From the NCBI RefSeq assembly GCF_030283145.1, contig NZ_JASNWE010000003.1, forward strand, positions 1,116,001 to 1,180,000: DNA of 64,000 nt, read 5' to 3'. Position numbers and translations under genes: made by a program. The stretch is from Actinomadura xylanilytica. GTDB lineage: Bacteria; Actinomycetota; Actinomycetes; Streptosporangiales; Streptosporangiaceae. The notes below the pieces were generated by a model, which searched no databases, was not told the DNA's origin, and was given only the letters and a program-made list of their open reading frames with translations. Positions 16,853 to 25,749 of this stretch are shown here, piece after piece (the stretch's first letter is position 1; each line of letters begins with the position of its first letter).

Positions 16853-17379
16853 CCGGCCTGCTGGCCGGGATCGCGGCGGTGACCGTCCCGCTCGTCCTGC
16901 TGGGCTCGCTCTACGGGCAGCTCCGCCGGCCGGGGGCGCTCGCCGCCGCCGTACGGGCGCATCGCACGGTCCCGGGCGTGCTCGCCGCCCCCGTCGCCGG
17001 GCTCGCGGTCGCGGCGGAGGCCCTGACGGGCTTCGGAGCCGCCGCGGGGCTGCTGCTGTGGGAGAACGGGCTACTGCGCGGCGCGCTGGCGGCGTCAGCG
17101 GCGCTACTCGCCCTCTATGCGGCGTACGCGGCGTACGTGGCGCGGACCCGGCCGCGCGGGGTGCCGTGCGGCTGCGCCGGGGACGCCGGGACGCCGATGA
17201 CGGGCTGGGTCGCCGTCCGCGCGGCGGCGCTGGCGGGGCTCGCCGCGGCCGGTGCCGCGCGGGGCCTCCATGCCGGGCCGCCCGCCGCCGAGGTCGCGGT
17301 CGCCGTCCTGGCCGGCCTGGGTTTCGCGGTGATCCTGTGGTCGCTGCCGCAGGCGATGATCGAGGAAGGGGCCCGATGA
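16849..17379 (+). CDS. MauE/DoxX-type redox-associated membrane protein
   Basis: The 176-residue protein has four to five membrane helices and a PCGCAGD cysteine pair in the loop after the YAAYAAYVARTR segment. This fits the MauE family, a membrane protein related to DsbD/DoxX-type electron carriers that supports formation of disulfides in the methylamine dehydrogenase small subunit. The start and stop overlap the neighbours by four bases each (GTGA and ATGA), so all are translated in a chain. Substrate here is probably the neighbouring 12-cysteine protein. Confidence 0.82.
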   Translation: MTGLLAGIAAVTVPLVLLGSLYGQLRRPGALAAAVRAHRTVPGVLAAPVAGLAVAAEALTGFGAAAGLLLWENGLLRGALAASAALLALYAAYAAYVARTRPRGVPCGCAGDAGTPMTGWVAVRAAALAGLAAAGAARGLHAGPPAAEVAVAVLAGLGFAVILWSLPQAMIEEGAR

Positions 17380-17879
17380 GCTTCACGACCAGTGCGCTGC
17401 TGCTGTCCTGGGTGGCGATCGCGCTGCTGGCGCTGGTGGTCGCCGGACTCGTCCGGCAGGTCCACGCGCTCGGGCAGGGCGGGTCCGGACGGGGCGCGCC
17501 GCGTGCGGCGCTCGGCCCGGCGCCCGGGACGCCCGCGCCCGAGTTCGGCCGGCTCGGCCCCGGGCTGCTGCTGTTCCTGGACCGCGACTGCGGCGTGTGC
17601 GCCGACGTCCTCGCCGAGGCGGGCGGGCTCGGACGGCCGATGCACGCGATCTTCTCCGGCCCCGCGCCCGACGGCCCTGCGCCCGACGGCCCCGCGCCCG
17701 ACGAACTCGGGCCGGCGGCGGGGATCACCGTGCTCAGCGGTGAGCACGACGGGCTGTTCGCCGCCTACGGGGTCCCCGCCACCCCGTTCGCGGTGATCGT
17801 CGATGAGGACGGGCGGGTGCGGGTGGCGGAGCCGGTCGGTTCCGCGCAGGCGCTCAGGGAACTGGAGGTATCGCGATGA
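17376..17879 (+). CDS. MauD-like membrane-anchored thioredoxin-fold protein
   Basis: The 167-residue protein has one N-terminal membrane helix (about residues 6-27), then a short thioredoxin-like domain with the redox motif DCGVC and the cis-proline region VPATPFAVIVDEDG. This is the plan of MauD, which acts outside the membrane in disulfide formation or isomerisation of the MauA subunit. An unusual linker repeats APDGP three times (coded by near-identical 15-base units). It is coupled to both neighbours through ATGA overlaps. Confidence 0.82.
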   Translation: MSFTTSALLLSWVAIALLALVVAGLVRQVHALGQGGSGRGAPRAALGPAPGTPAPEFGRLGPGLLLFLDRDCGVCADVLAEAGGLGRPMHAIFSGPAPDGPAPDGPAPDELGPAAGITVLSGEHDGLFAAYGVPATPFAVIVDEDGRVRVAEPVGSAQALRELEVSR

Positions 17880-18427
17880 TCCGACTGGAGGACGTCCCGC
17901 CGCTGCGCGGGCCCCGCCCCGCGGGCGCCGAACGGGTGCGCCGGCGCGTCCACGACGACCGGGCCAGGGTGCGGCCCGTCCGGCGCAGCGTGCTGACCGG
18001 GCTCGCCGCCGCGGGGGCCACCACCGGGCTCAACGCGCTCGGGGTGTTCCCGCCCGCGCGGCAGGCCCTGTCGTCGGGGTTCAGCCTGCGCGGCTACTAC
18101 GACATCTATCCGCGCTGCCCGTCGTACGCGTCCAACCACAACTGCTCCCCCGGCTGCGGGCCGAGCCTGGTGTGCAGCGTGTGCTGCCGGACGAGCGGGA
18201 AGTACAAGGGCTTCCACAAGTCGGGCGTCTCCAACCCGGGCAAGTACAAGCTGCGTCCGAACCAGTGCTACGGCGGCGGCTACGACGGCTGGGTGTGGGC
18301 CTACTCCAAGCGCTGCGGCAGCTGCGCCAAGGGCGTCACCTGGCGCTGCCACGACGGATGGAAGAAGTCCAAGCGCGGCAACTGGTACAAGACCATCTGC
18401 CGTAAGGCGACCGCGTGCCACAACTGA
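17876..18427 (+). CDS. Tat-exported cysteine-rich protein (12 Cys), MauA-like layout
   Basis: The 183-residue protein has a long basic leader, a twin-arginine pair (RR at 36-37, RRSVLTGLAAAGATTGL) and a mature part with exactly 12 cysteines (residues 81, 90, 94, 100, 103, 104, 131, 147, 150, 158, 175 and 181). Tryptophans lie at 139, 141, 156, 162 and 170. The methylamine dehydrogenase light chain also has a long Tat leader, six disulfides and a cofactor made from two tryptophans. The parallel is structural; no sequence motif proves it. It could equally be a disulfide-stabilised secreted protein of another kind. Confidence 0.8.
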   Translation: MIRLEDVPPLRGPRPAGAERVRRRVHDDRARVRPVRRSVLTGLAAAGATTGLNALGVFPPARQALSSGFSLRGYYDIYPRCPSYASNHNCSPGCGPSLVCSVCCRTSGKYKGFHKSGVSNPGKYKLRPNQCYGGGYDGWVWAYSKRCGSCAKGVTWRCHDGWKKSKRGNWYKTICRKATACHN

Positions 18428-18588
18428 CCGCCCCGGCCGGGAGGCTGCGCCGGGGGCTGACCGAGCCGCTGCTGCCGGTCGCTGCGCTGACGCTGCTGGC
18501 GGTCACGGCGGCGGCCCTGGACGCAGCCGTCCTGTGCTGGGCGGCGGTGGGCGCGCTGGCGGGGTACGCGCTGTCGGGCAGCGTTTGA
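18415..18588 (+). CDS. 57-residue membrane protein overlapping the cysteine-rich gene
   Basis: A GTG inside the end of the cysteine-rich gene opens a frame (VPQLTAPAGRLRRGLTEPLL onwards) with two hydrophobic segments separated by a short turn and ending YALSGSV. It overlaps the previous stop by 13 bases and ends 18 bases before the next gene. Size and hydrophobicity suggest a small two-helix membrane subunit. The evidence is the open frame and position only. Confidence 0.55.
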   Translation: MPQLTAPAGRLRRGLTEPLLPVAALTLLAVTAAALDAAVLCWAAVGALAGYALSGSV

Positions 18589-18606
18589 ACGCGTAACAGC
18601 GAATCT

Positions 18607-19182
18607 GTGCTGTTCTCGCCAGGTTGGCGGGCCCCGGTACGGCAGGGCGAGGTCCTCGCCGTCTTCACCCTCGGGCTCCTGCTCGGGGGCGTCCTCAGCG
18701 CGGCGGTCGCGTGGCTGCTGTCCGGCCTGGCCGCGCCGCTCCCCTCGTCCGCGCGCGCGATGGCGATCGTGGTGGTGGCCGCTCTCGGCGCGGCGCGCGA
18801 GTTCGGGCTGGTCCGGATCCCGCTGCCGCAGAACGCCAGGCAGATCCCCCAGGACGTGCTCCAGATCCGGCTGCGGCGCGGGACGTTGCAGTTCGGCTTC
18901 GAGCTCGGCACCGGCGTCCGGACGTACGTGTCGGCGTCGAGCCCGTACGTGCTCGCCCTCGGGCTCCTGCTCAGCCACCAGGGCCCGGCCGCGTCCCTCC
19001 TGGTGGGCGCGGCGTTCGGCGCGGGCCGCGCGCTCAGCGCCGCGCTCACCTACCTGGCCCGCGACCCGGCCCGCGACGCCGCCGTCTCCCTGCGGATGCC
19101 CTGGATCAAGAGCGCGACCGCCCTCTCCACCCTCGCCGCCCTGGCCCTCCTCCTCGCCCCCGGGACGGACCGGCTCGGGTGA
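18607..19182 (+). CDS. Membrane protein of unknown function, last gene of the Mau-like operon
   Basis: The 191-residue protein has hydrophobic segments at about 18-42, 50-64, 115-150 and 168-185. Between them lies a hydrophilic, conserved-looking loop IPLPQNARQIPQDVLQIRLR followed by FELGTGVRTYVSASSPYV. The GTG start fits the spacing to the gene before. I recall similar proteins beside MauE genes in other actinobacteria, without a function. It could be a further electron-transfer or quality-control membrane component. Confidence 0.72.
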   Translation: MLFSPGWRAPVRQGEVLAVFTLGLLLGGVLSAAVAWLLSGLAAPLPSSARAMAIVVVAALGAAREFGLVRIPLPQNARQIPQDVLQIRLRRGTLQFGFELGTGVRTYVSASSPYVLALGLLLSHQGPAASLLVGAAFGAGRALSAALTYLARDPARDAAVSLRMPWIKSATALSTLAALALLLAPGTDRLG

Positions 19183-19302
19183 CCGGCTCGGGCATCGGCT
19201 TGGGGGAATCGCCCGGTTCGTCTTGACGGCGTCCCGAGGTCTCGCTTCGATGGAACCGAATGACGTTCTGAATCTGCGCGAGGCCCCGAGGACGGTGCGG
19301 AC

Positions 19303-20598
19303 GTGACGACGACCGAGGCGCGGGACATGCCCGAGACCAACCTGTCGGACCTGGCGTTCTGGTCCCGTCCGCCCGAGCAGCGGCGGGCCGCGTTCACGGC
19401 GCTGCGCGCACGGGAGCGGCCGGCGTTCTTCCACGAGCTCAAGCTGCCGTTCATCAAGTCCGGGCCCGGCTACCACGCGCTGGTCCGGCACGCCGACGTG
19501 GTGGAGGCCAGCCGCACGCCGGGGGTGTTCAGCAGCGAGCCGTGCTCCAACAGCATCGCCGACCTGCCGCCCTACCTGGCCCGCTACTTCGGCTCGATGA
19601 TCAACATGGACGACCCGCGGCACGCCAAGATCCGCCGGATCGTGTCGCGGGCGTTCACTCCCCGGGTGCTGGCCAAGCTGGAGACCGACCTCCAGGCCAC
19701 CGCCACCCGCATCGTGGACGACATGCTGGCCGCGGGGCCCGGCGGGGGCGACTTCGTCACCGACGTGGCGGCCCGGCTGCCGGTCCAGGTCATCTGCGAC
19801 ATGATGGGCATCCCGGAGAAGGACCGCCCGATGGTCTACGACCGGACCAACATCATCCTCGGCATCGGCGACCCCGAGTACACCGGCGGCCGGCGGTTCG
19901 CCGAGACCGGGATCACCCGCGTCGGCGTGCTGTACAGCCTGCTCAAGGCGCTGACGGCGGGCTACGAGCTGAACCACCTGGCGATGAAGCTGGCCCGGCG
20001 GCGGCGCCGCGCCCCCGGCGACGACCTGGTCTCGGCGCTGATCGCCGCGAACGTGGACGGCGAGTCGCTGACCGACCAGGAGATCGGCTCGTTCTTCATC
20101 CTGCTGGTCGTCGCGGGCAACGAGACCACCCGCAACGCAATGTCGCACGGCCTCAAGCTGCTCACCGACCACCCGGAGCAGCGGGCGCGGCTGGCCGAGG
20201 ACTTCGACGACCGCATCGGCGGCGCGATCGAGGAGATCCTCCGGATGGCCACCCCAGTCATCCAGTTCCGCCGCACCGTCACCCGCGACCACGAGATGAA
20301 CGGCCGGCACTACAAGGCCGGCGACAAGGTGCTGCTGTTCTACAACTCGGCCAACCGCGACGAGGCGGTCTTCGACGACCCCGACGCCTTCGACATCACC
20401 CGCTCCCCCAACCCGCACGTCGCGTTCGGCGGGCCCGGCCCGCACTTCTGCCTGGGCGCCAACCTGGCCCGCCGCGAGATCACCGTGATGTTCCGCGAGC
20501 TGTTCACCCGGGTCCCCGGCGTCCGCGCCGACGGGGAGCCCGATCTGCTCTTCTCCAACTTCATCAACGGCATCAAGCACCTGCCGTTCACCTACTGA
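19303..20598 (+). CDS. Cytochrome P450
   Basis: The 431-residue P450 has the oxygen-activation motif AGNETT (271-276), the ExxR pair (E311, R314) and the heme loop FGGPGPHFCLGANLAR with the axial cysteine at 383. The N-terminal part (DPRHAKIRRIVSRAFTPRVL) resembles the CYP124/125/142 group, which oxidises the terminal methyl of steroid and branched-chain side chains. The GTG start comes after AC-rich sequence without a strong Shine-Dalgarno. The convergent acyl-CoA dehydrogenases support a side-chain degradation role. Ferredoxin and reductase are not adjacent. Confidence 0.92.
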   Translation: MTTTEARDMPETNLSDLAFWSRPPEQRRAAFTALRARERPAFFHELKLPFIKSGPGYHALVRHADVVEASRTPGVFSSEPCSNSIADLPPYLARYFGSMINMDDPRHAKIRRIVSRAFTPRVLAKLETDLQATATRIVDDMLAAGPGGGDFVTDVAARLPVQVICDMMGIPEKDRPMVYDRTNIILGIGDPEYTGGRRFAETGITRVGVLYSLLKALTAGYELNHLAMKLARRRRRAPGDDLVSALIAANVDGESLTDQEIGSFFILLVVAGNETTRNAMSHGLKLLTDHPEQRARLAEDFDDRIGGAIEEILRMATPVIQFRRTVTRDHEMNGRHYKAGDKVLLFYNSANRDEAVFDDPDAFDITRSPNPHVAFGGPGPHFCLGANLARREITVMFRELFTRVPGVRADGEPDLLFSNFINGIKHLPFTY

Positions 20599-20617
20599 AC
20601 GGCGGGTGCCCGCGCCG

Positions 20618-21733
20618 TCAGAGGCCGAGGCGCTCGGCCAGGCGGGCGCGGTGGACGCGGGGCGGGCCCAGCAGGAGCTCGTCGCCCTTGGCGCGCTTGT
20701 AGTACAGGTGCGCGTCGTGCTCCCAGGTGAAGCCGATCCCGCCGTGCAGCAGCAGGTGGTCCTTGGCGACCCGGAACGCGGCGCCGCCGACGAACGCCTG
20801 GGCGAGCGCAGCGGCCACCGGGAGCTCCTCGGGGCTCTCGTCGGCCGTCCACGCCGCGTACCGGACGATCGACTCGGCCTGCTCCAGGGTGCAGTGCATG
20901 TCGGCGAGCTTGTGCTTGACGCCCTGGAACGAGCCGACGAACCGGCCGAACTGCACCCGCAGCCCGGCGTACTCGACGATCACGTCCAGGCAGCGGCGGA
21001 GCCCGCCGAGCTGCCCGGCGGCCACCGCCACCGAGGCCAGGTCGAGCGCGCGGGCGAGCGCCGCGGCGGTGCCGGCGCCGGGCGTCCCGAGCAGGCGGGC
21101 CGGGGTGCCGGCGAGCTCCACCCTGGCCTGCGGGCGGGTCAGGTCCAGCGTGGTCAGCGGGTGCCGGGCCAGGCCGGACGCGCCGGCCTCGACCGCGAAC
21201 ACCGCCGTCCCGCCCGCCTCGCCGCGGAGGTCGGCGACGACGAGCAGGAGGTCGGCGTCGGCCCCGTTCAGCAGGCGCGGCACCCGCCCGTCCAGCACGT
21301 GCCCGCCGCCCGCGCGCTCGGCGGACGGCAGCGGCGCACCCGGCTCGGGGTGCGCGAACGCGGCGACCGTGGTCCCGGACGCGATGCCGGGGAGCAGGTC
21401 CTCGGTCTCGGCGGCGGCCTCGTCGCCGAGCGCGACCAGCAGGTCGGCAGCCAGGACCGCGGAGGCCAGGTACGGCGACGGGGTCAGCGCGGCGCCGAGC
21501 TCCTCCATCACCACCGCGACCTCGGCATGGCCCGCCCCAGACCCACCGTGTGCCTCGGGCACCGCGAGCCCGGCGAGACCCAGCTCGCCGGCCGTCCGCG
21601 TCCAGACGTCCCGGTCATAGGGCTCGCCGGACTCGGCGACCGCGCGGACACGGGCCATCGGCGCGGTGCCGGCGAGGAACGCGCGCACCGAACCCGCCAG
21701 GTCCCGCTGCTCATCGGTGAGGATCAGCCTCAC
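20618..21733 (-). CDS. Acyl-CoA dehydrogenase, second subunit of a pair
   Basis: The 371-residue FadE-type protein starts at a GTG overlapping the upstream dehydrogenase stop (GTGA). It has the N-terminal helical domain (LTDEQRDLAGSVRAFL), a divergent middle domain, and the C-terminal VQFGRFVGSFQGVKHKLADM and HGGIGFTWEHDAHLYYKRA signatures. Such pairs form alpha2beta2 dehydrogenases that desaturate steroid side-chain CoA esters in mycobacteria. In that arrangement one subunit usually keeps the catalytic base and the other part of the FAD site. Confidence 0.9.
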   Translation of the reverse strand: MRLILTDEQRDLAGSVRAFLAGTAPMARVRAVAESGEPYDRDVWTRTAGELGLAGLAVPEAHGGSGAGHAEVAVVMEELGAALTPSPYLASAVLAADLLVALGDEAAAETEDLLPGIASGTTVAAFAHPEPGAPLPSAERAGGGHVLDGRVPRLLNGADADLLLVVADLRGEAGGTAVFAVEAGASGLARHPLTTLDLTRPQARVELAGTPARLLGTPGAGTAAALARALDLASVAVAAGQLGGLRRCLDVIVEYAGLRVQFGRFVGSFQGVKHKLADMHCTLEQAESIVRYAAWTADESPEELPVAAALAQAFVGGAAFRVAKDHLLLHGGIGFTWEHDAHLYYKRAKGDELLLGPPRVHRARLAERLGL

Positions 21734-22917
21734 TGGCCCGCCTCCTTCGCCTGGGTGCCCACCTTGAGGTCGCGGAACGGGACGGTCCGGTCGACCTGCG
21801 GCTCGCGCGGCAGGCCGAGCACCCGGTCGCCGATGATGTTGCGCATGATCTCGTTGGTGCCGCCGCCCAGCGCCATCCCCGGGGCCCACGCCAGCGCGCC
21901 GGCGAGCGTCCCGGGGCCGTCGTGCGCGACCGCGTCCGGGCCGAGGATCCGGCTCGCCGCGTCGGCGCCCTCCAAGGTCAGCTCGGCCAGCAGCAGCTTG
22001 ATCACCGAGCCGCGCGCGCCCGGCTGGATCCCCGCCTTGACCTCCTGCGACATCCGCGCGTTCAGCAGGTCGAAGGCGCGCTCCCGCAGGTAGAGCCCGA
22101 CCAGCTCGTCCCGCGCCACCGGGTCGTCCAGCAGGCCGCGGTCGCGGGCGGCGGCCGACAGCGCGGCGAACGAGGCGGGCCGCTCGGTGCGGGAGGTGCC
22201 CATGCCGATCGAGACCCGCTCGTGCAGCAGCGTGGTCACGGCCGCCGACCAGCCGCCGTTCACCTCGCCGACGACCTGGTCCGGGGCGATCCGGACATCG
22301 TCGAAGAAGACCTCGTTGAAGTGCGACACGCCGGTCATGTCGCGCAGCGGCCGGACGGTGACGCCGGGGTCGTGCATGTCGACGACGAACATCGTGATGC
22401 CCTGGTGCTTGGGCACGTCCGGGTCGGTGCGCGCGATCAGCAGCCCGTAGTCGGCCTGCCGGGCGACCGAGGTCCACACCTTCTGCCCGGTCAGCACCCA
22501 GGCGTCGCCGTCGAAGACCGCGCGGGTCTGGAGCGAGGCCACGTCCGACCCGGCGCCCGGCTCGGAGAACATCTGGCACCAGATCTCCTCGCCGCGCAGC
22601 AGCGGCCGGAGGTGGCGCCGCTTCTGCTCCTCGGTGCCGATCGACAGCAGGGTCGGGCCGCACATGCCGAGCCCGATGCCGAACACCCCGACCGGCAGCG
22701 GATGCTCGCGGGCCGCCTGCTGGAACGCGCGCTCCTCGGCGGCGCCGAGCCCCTGCCCGCCGTACTCGGGCGGCCAGGTGATGCCGGAGTACCCCGCGTC
22801 GTGCAGCTTCGCCATGAACGCGCGCGAGGCGGCGAGGTCGGGGTCCGCCGGGACGCCGGCGGCGCCGGACTCCAGCCAGGCACGGGCTCGGCGCCCGTAG
22901 TCGTCCAGATCCGTCAC
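21730..22917 (-). CDS. Acyl-CoA dehydrogenase, first subunit of a pair
   Basis: The 395-residue FadE-type flavoprotein oxidises acyl-CoA to the 2,3-enoyl-CoA. It shows the FAD/substrate stretch WCQMFSEPGAGSDVASLQT and VLTGQKVWTSVA, and the C-terminal GGGTNEIMRNIIGDRVLGLP. It forms a two-gene operon with the downstream dehydrogenase and lies convergent to the P450. Together they suggest oxidation of a bulky side chain, such as cholesterol-like sterols or branched fatty acids. No further steroid genes are in the window, so the substrate remains inferred. Confidence 0.92.
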   Translation of the reverse strand: MTDLDDYGRRARAWLESGAAGVPADPDLAASRAFMAKLHDAGYSGITWPPEYGGQGLGAAEERAFQQAAREHPLPVGVFGIGLGMCGPTLLSIGTEEQKRRHLRPLLRGEEIWCQMFSEPGAGSDVASLQTRAVFDGDAWVLTGQKVWTSVARQADYGLLIARTDPDVPKHQGITMFVVDMHDPGVTVRPLRDMTGVSHFNEVFFDDVRIAPDQVVGEVNGGWSAAVTTLLHERVSIGMGTSRTERPASFAALSAAARDRGLLDDPVARDELVGLYLRERAFDLLNARMSQEVKAGIQPGARGSVIKLLLAELTLEGADAASRILGPDAVAHDGPGTLAGALAWAPGMALGGGTNEIMRNIIGDRVLGLPREPQVDRTVPFRDLKVGTQAKEAGQ

Positions 22918-23092
22918 GGGATGGCTCCTCCAGGATCGGTCAGCGTTCGCTTACGGTAACGCCTGCCGAGGCCGATTGGAATCCCGTTCGGTTTGCCGTG
23001 GCCGCCGTCCGCCCCCGGACGTTCGACCGTCCCGGCGAGCGGGCGATCGGACGTCCGGGGGCGGACCGGGCGGCTTCCCGGCCCGCGCGGGC

Positions 23093-25621
23093 TCAGCCGG
23101 CGGCGGGCGCCAGGGTCACCTCGACGGCCAGCTCGGCGGGGGCGGCCTCGATGACCAGGTCCGCGATGCGGCCGGCCGCGACCAGGTCGTCCTGCGCGAG
23201 GCGGGCGACCTCGGCGCCGCGGACGACGGCGTGCGACACGTCGGCGCGCATCGACGCCTTGGCCGCCGACTTGGCCTTGCGGACCTGGCGCAGCGCCTCG
23301 GCGGTGACGGCCAGCACGGCGGGCTCGCCACCGGACGGCAGCTCGGCCGCCGCCGGCCACGCGGCGCGGTGCACCGAGCCCTCGCGCCACCACGACCAGA
23401 CCTCCTCGGTCACGAACGGCAGCGCCGGCGCGAACAGCCGCAGCAGGACGCCGAGGGCCGTGCGGAGCGCCGCCCGCGCGGACTGCGCCTCGGGGCCCTC
23501 GCCGTACGCGCGGGACTTCACCAGCTCCAGGTAGTCGTCGCAGAACTCCCAGAAGAACCGCTCGGTCCGCTCCAGCGCGCGGGTGTAGTCGTAGCCCTCG
23601 AACGCCCGCGTCGCGTCCTCGACCACCCCCGACAGCGCGGCCAGCATCGCCAGGTCGAGCGGCTCGGTCACCGCCGCGTCGGCCGCGACCTCACCGAAGC
23701 CGAGCACGAACTTGGACGCGTTGAGGATCTTGATGGCGAGCCGCCGGCCGACCTTGATCTGACCGGTGTCGAAGGTGGTGTCGGTGCCCGGACGGCCGCT
23801 GGCCGACCAGTAGCGGACCGCGTCGGAGCCGAACTCCTCCAGCAGCGCGATCGGGGTGACCACGTTGCCCTTGGACTTGGACATCTTCTTGCGGTCGGGG
23901 TCGAGGATCCAGCCCGACAGCGCGGTGTCGCTCCACGGCAGCGAGCCGTGCTCCAGGTGCGCGCGGACGACCGTGGAGAACAGCCAGGTGCGGATGATGT
24001 CGTGCCCCTGGGGCCGCAGCGCGTACGGGAAGACGCGGGCGAACAGGTCGGGGTCGCGTTCCCAGCCGCCCGCGATCTGCGGGGTCAGCGACGAGGTCGC
24101 CCAGGTGTCCATCACGTCCGGGTCGCCGGTGAACCCGTTCGGCTTGCCGCGCTGGTCCTCGCTGTACGCGGGCGGGTGGTCGCTGGACGGGTCGACCGGG
24201 AGCACGTCCTCGGGCGGGGTGATCGGCTGGTCGTAGACCGGCTCGCCGGACGCGTCCAGCGGGTACCAGACCGGGATCGGCACGCCGAAAAACCGCTGCC
24301 GGGAGATCAGCCAGTCGCCGTTGAGGCCCTCGACCCAGTTCTCGTACCGGGCCCGCATGTACGGCGGGTGCCAGTCGAGCTCGGCGCCGCGCAGCAGCAG
24401 CTCGGCGCGGATCTCGGGGTCGCGCCCGCCGTTGCGGATGTACCACTGCCGGGTGGTGACGATCTCGAGCGGCTTGTTGCCCTTCTCGTAGAACTTCACC
24501 GGCCGGCTGATCTTGCGGGGCTCGCCGTCGAGGTCGCCGGACTCGCGCAGCAGCTCGACCACCCGCTCCTTGGCGGAGAAGACGGTCTTGCCGGCCAGCT
24601 CGTCGTAGGGGCTCGCCGGGACGCCCTGCGGCGGGACGGCGGCGAGCCGGCCGTCCCAGTCGATGATCGCGCGGGTGGGCAGGTCGAGCTCGCGCCACCA
24701 GGTGACGTCGGTGACGTCGCCGAACGTGCAGATCATCGCGATGCCCGACCCCTTGTCGGGCTCGGCCAGCCGGTGCGCCAGCACCGGGATCTCGACGCCG
24801 AACAGCGGGGTGCGGACGGTCGTGCCGAACAGCTCCCGGTAGCGCTCGTCGTCGGGGTGGGCGACCAGCGCGACGCACGCGGGCAGCAGCTCGGGACGGG
24901 TCGTCTCGATGTAGACCGGCCGGTCGTCGCCGTGGAAGCGGATGCGGAAGAACGCGCCGGACTGCTCGCGGTCTTCGAGCTCGGCCTGCGCGACGGCCGT
25001 GCGGAACGTGACGTCCCACAGCGTCGGCGCCTCCGACAGGTACGCCTCACCGCGCTTGAGGTTGCGCAGGAACGCGCGCTGGGACGCGGCCCGGGAGTCG
25101 GACCCGATGGTGGTGTAGAGGTGGTTCCAGTCGACCGACAGGCCGACCCGGCGCCACATCTCCTCGAACGCCTTCTCGTCGACCCCGGTGAGCCGCTCGC
25201 ACAGCTCGATGAAGTTGCGCCGCGACACCGGGAGCTGGCGCTTGGGGTCGGGCTTCTCGGGCGGCTCGAAGGAGGGGTCGTAGGGCAGCGAGGGGTCGCA
25301 CCGGACCCCGAAGTAGTTCTGCACACGGCGCTCGGTCGGCAGCCCGTTGTCGTCCCACCCCATCGGGTAGAAGACCTCGCGCCCCCGCATCCGCTGGAAG
25401 CGCGCCATGGCGTCGGTGTGGGTATAGGAGAAGACATGGCCGACGTGGAGGGAGCCGCTCACCGTCGGCGGGGGCGTGTCGATGGAGTAGACGTCGGCGC
25501 GGGGCCGGGTCCGGTCGAAACGGTAGGTGCCGTCGGCGTCCCAGCGGCGTACCCACTTCTCCTCCAGGCCGTCCAGGGAGGGCTTGGCAGGGACGTCGGG
25601 CGTACGCGGCTGATCTGTCAT
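23093..25621 (-). CDS. valS: Valyl-tRNA synthetase
   Basis: The 842-residue class I synthetase charges tRNA-Val. The HIGH motif appears as HVGH at residues 59-62 and KMSKSKGN near residue 577, with the CP1 editing domain between them and an anticodon-binding helical domain after. The C-terminus ends soon after VRKAKSAAKASMRADVSHAV and lacks the long coiled-coil arm of E. coli ValRS, so this is the shorter bacterial type. The ATG precedes TDQPRTPD; upstream in-frame codons are not protein-like. No T-box leader is visible. Confidence 0.96.
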   Translation of the reverse strand: MTDQPRTPDVPAKPSLDGLEEKWVRRWDADGTYRFDRTRPRADVYSIDTPPPTVSGSLHVGHVFSYTHTDAMARFQRMRGREVFYPMGWDDNGLPTERRVQNYFGVRCDPSLPYDPSFEPPEKPDPKRQLPVSRRNFIELCERLTGVDEKAFEEMWRRVGLSVDWNHLYTTIGSDSRAASQRAFLRNLKRGEAYLSEAPTLWDVTFRTAVAQAELEDREQSGAFFRIRFHGDDRPVYIETTRPELLPACVALVAHPDDERYRELFGTTVRTPLFGVEIPVLAHRLAEPDKGSGIAMICTFGDVTDVTWWRELDLPTRAIIDWDGRLAAVPPQGVPASPYDELAGKTVFSAKERVVELLRESGDLDGEPRKISRPVKFYEKGNKPLEIVTTRQWYIRNGGRDPEIRAELLLRGAELDWHPPYMRARYENWVEGLNGDWLISRQRFFGVPIPVWYPLDASGEPVYDQPITPPEDVLPVDPSSDHPPAYSEDQRGKPNGFTGDPDVMDTWATSSLTPQIAGGWERDPDLFARVFPYALRPQGHDIIRTWLFSTVVRAHLEHGSLPWSDTALSGWILDPDRKKMSKSKGNVVTPIALLEEFGSDAVRYWSASGRPGTDTTFDTGQIKVGRRLAIKILNASKFVLGFGEVAADAAVTEPLDLAMLAALSGVVEDATRAFEGYDYTRALERTERFFWEFCDDYLELVKSRAYGEGPEAQSARAALRTALGVLLRLFAPALPFVTEEVWSWWREGSVHRAAWPAAAELPSGGEPAVLAVTAEALRQVRKAKSAAKASMRADVSHAVVRGAEVARLAQDDLVAAGRIADLVIEAAPAELAVEVTLAPAAG

Positions 25622-25749
25622 GGGTCCAATGGTATTGACATCGGGACGGCGCGCAGGCCGTATACCGCCCGCCCGGCGCGTGATCGCTCCCCCGCCGGGA
25701 GCACCCCGTTCCGGTAGCGTCGGGATCACCGGACGACTGGAGGACGATG

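Noticed and set aside
17876..18427. Calling the 12-cysteine protein methylamine dehydrogenase light chain outright
   Set aside because: Only layout and neighbours agree; no TTQ motif was matched and MauB and MauG are missing, so it is reported as MauA-like only.
20618..22663. A 681-codon frame that looks like a fusion of both acyl-CoA dehydrogenases
   Set aside because: Its first part is a wrong-frame reading of the upstream dehydrogenase; the true second gene starts at the GTG at 21733.
25622..25746. T-box leader for valS
   Set aside because: Only about 125 bases separate the divergent genes; no T-box sequence or antiterminator is visible.
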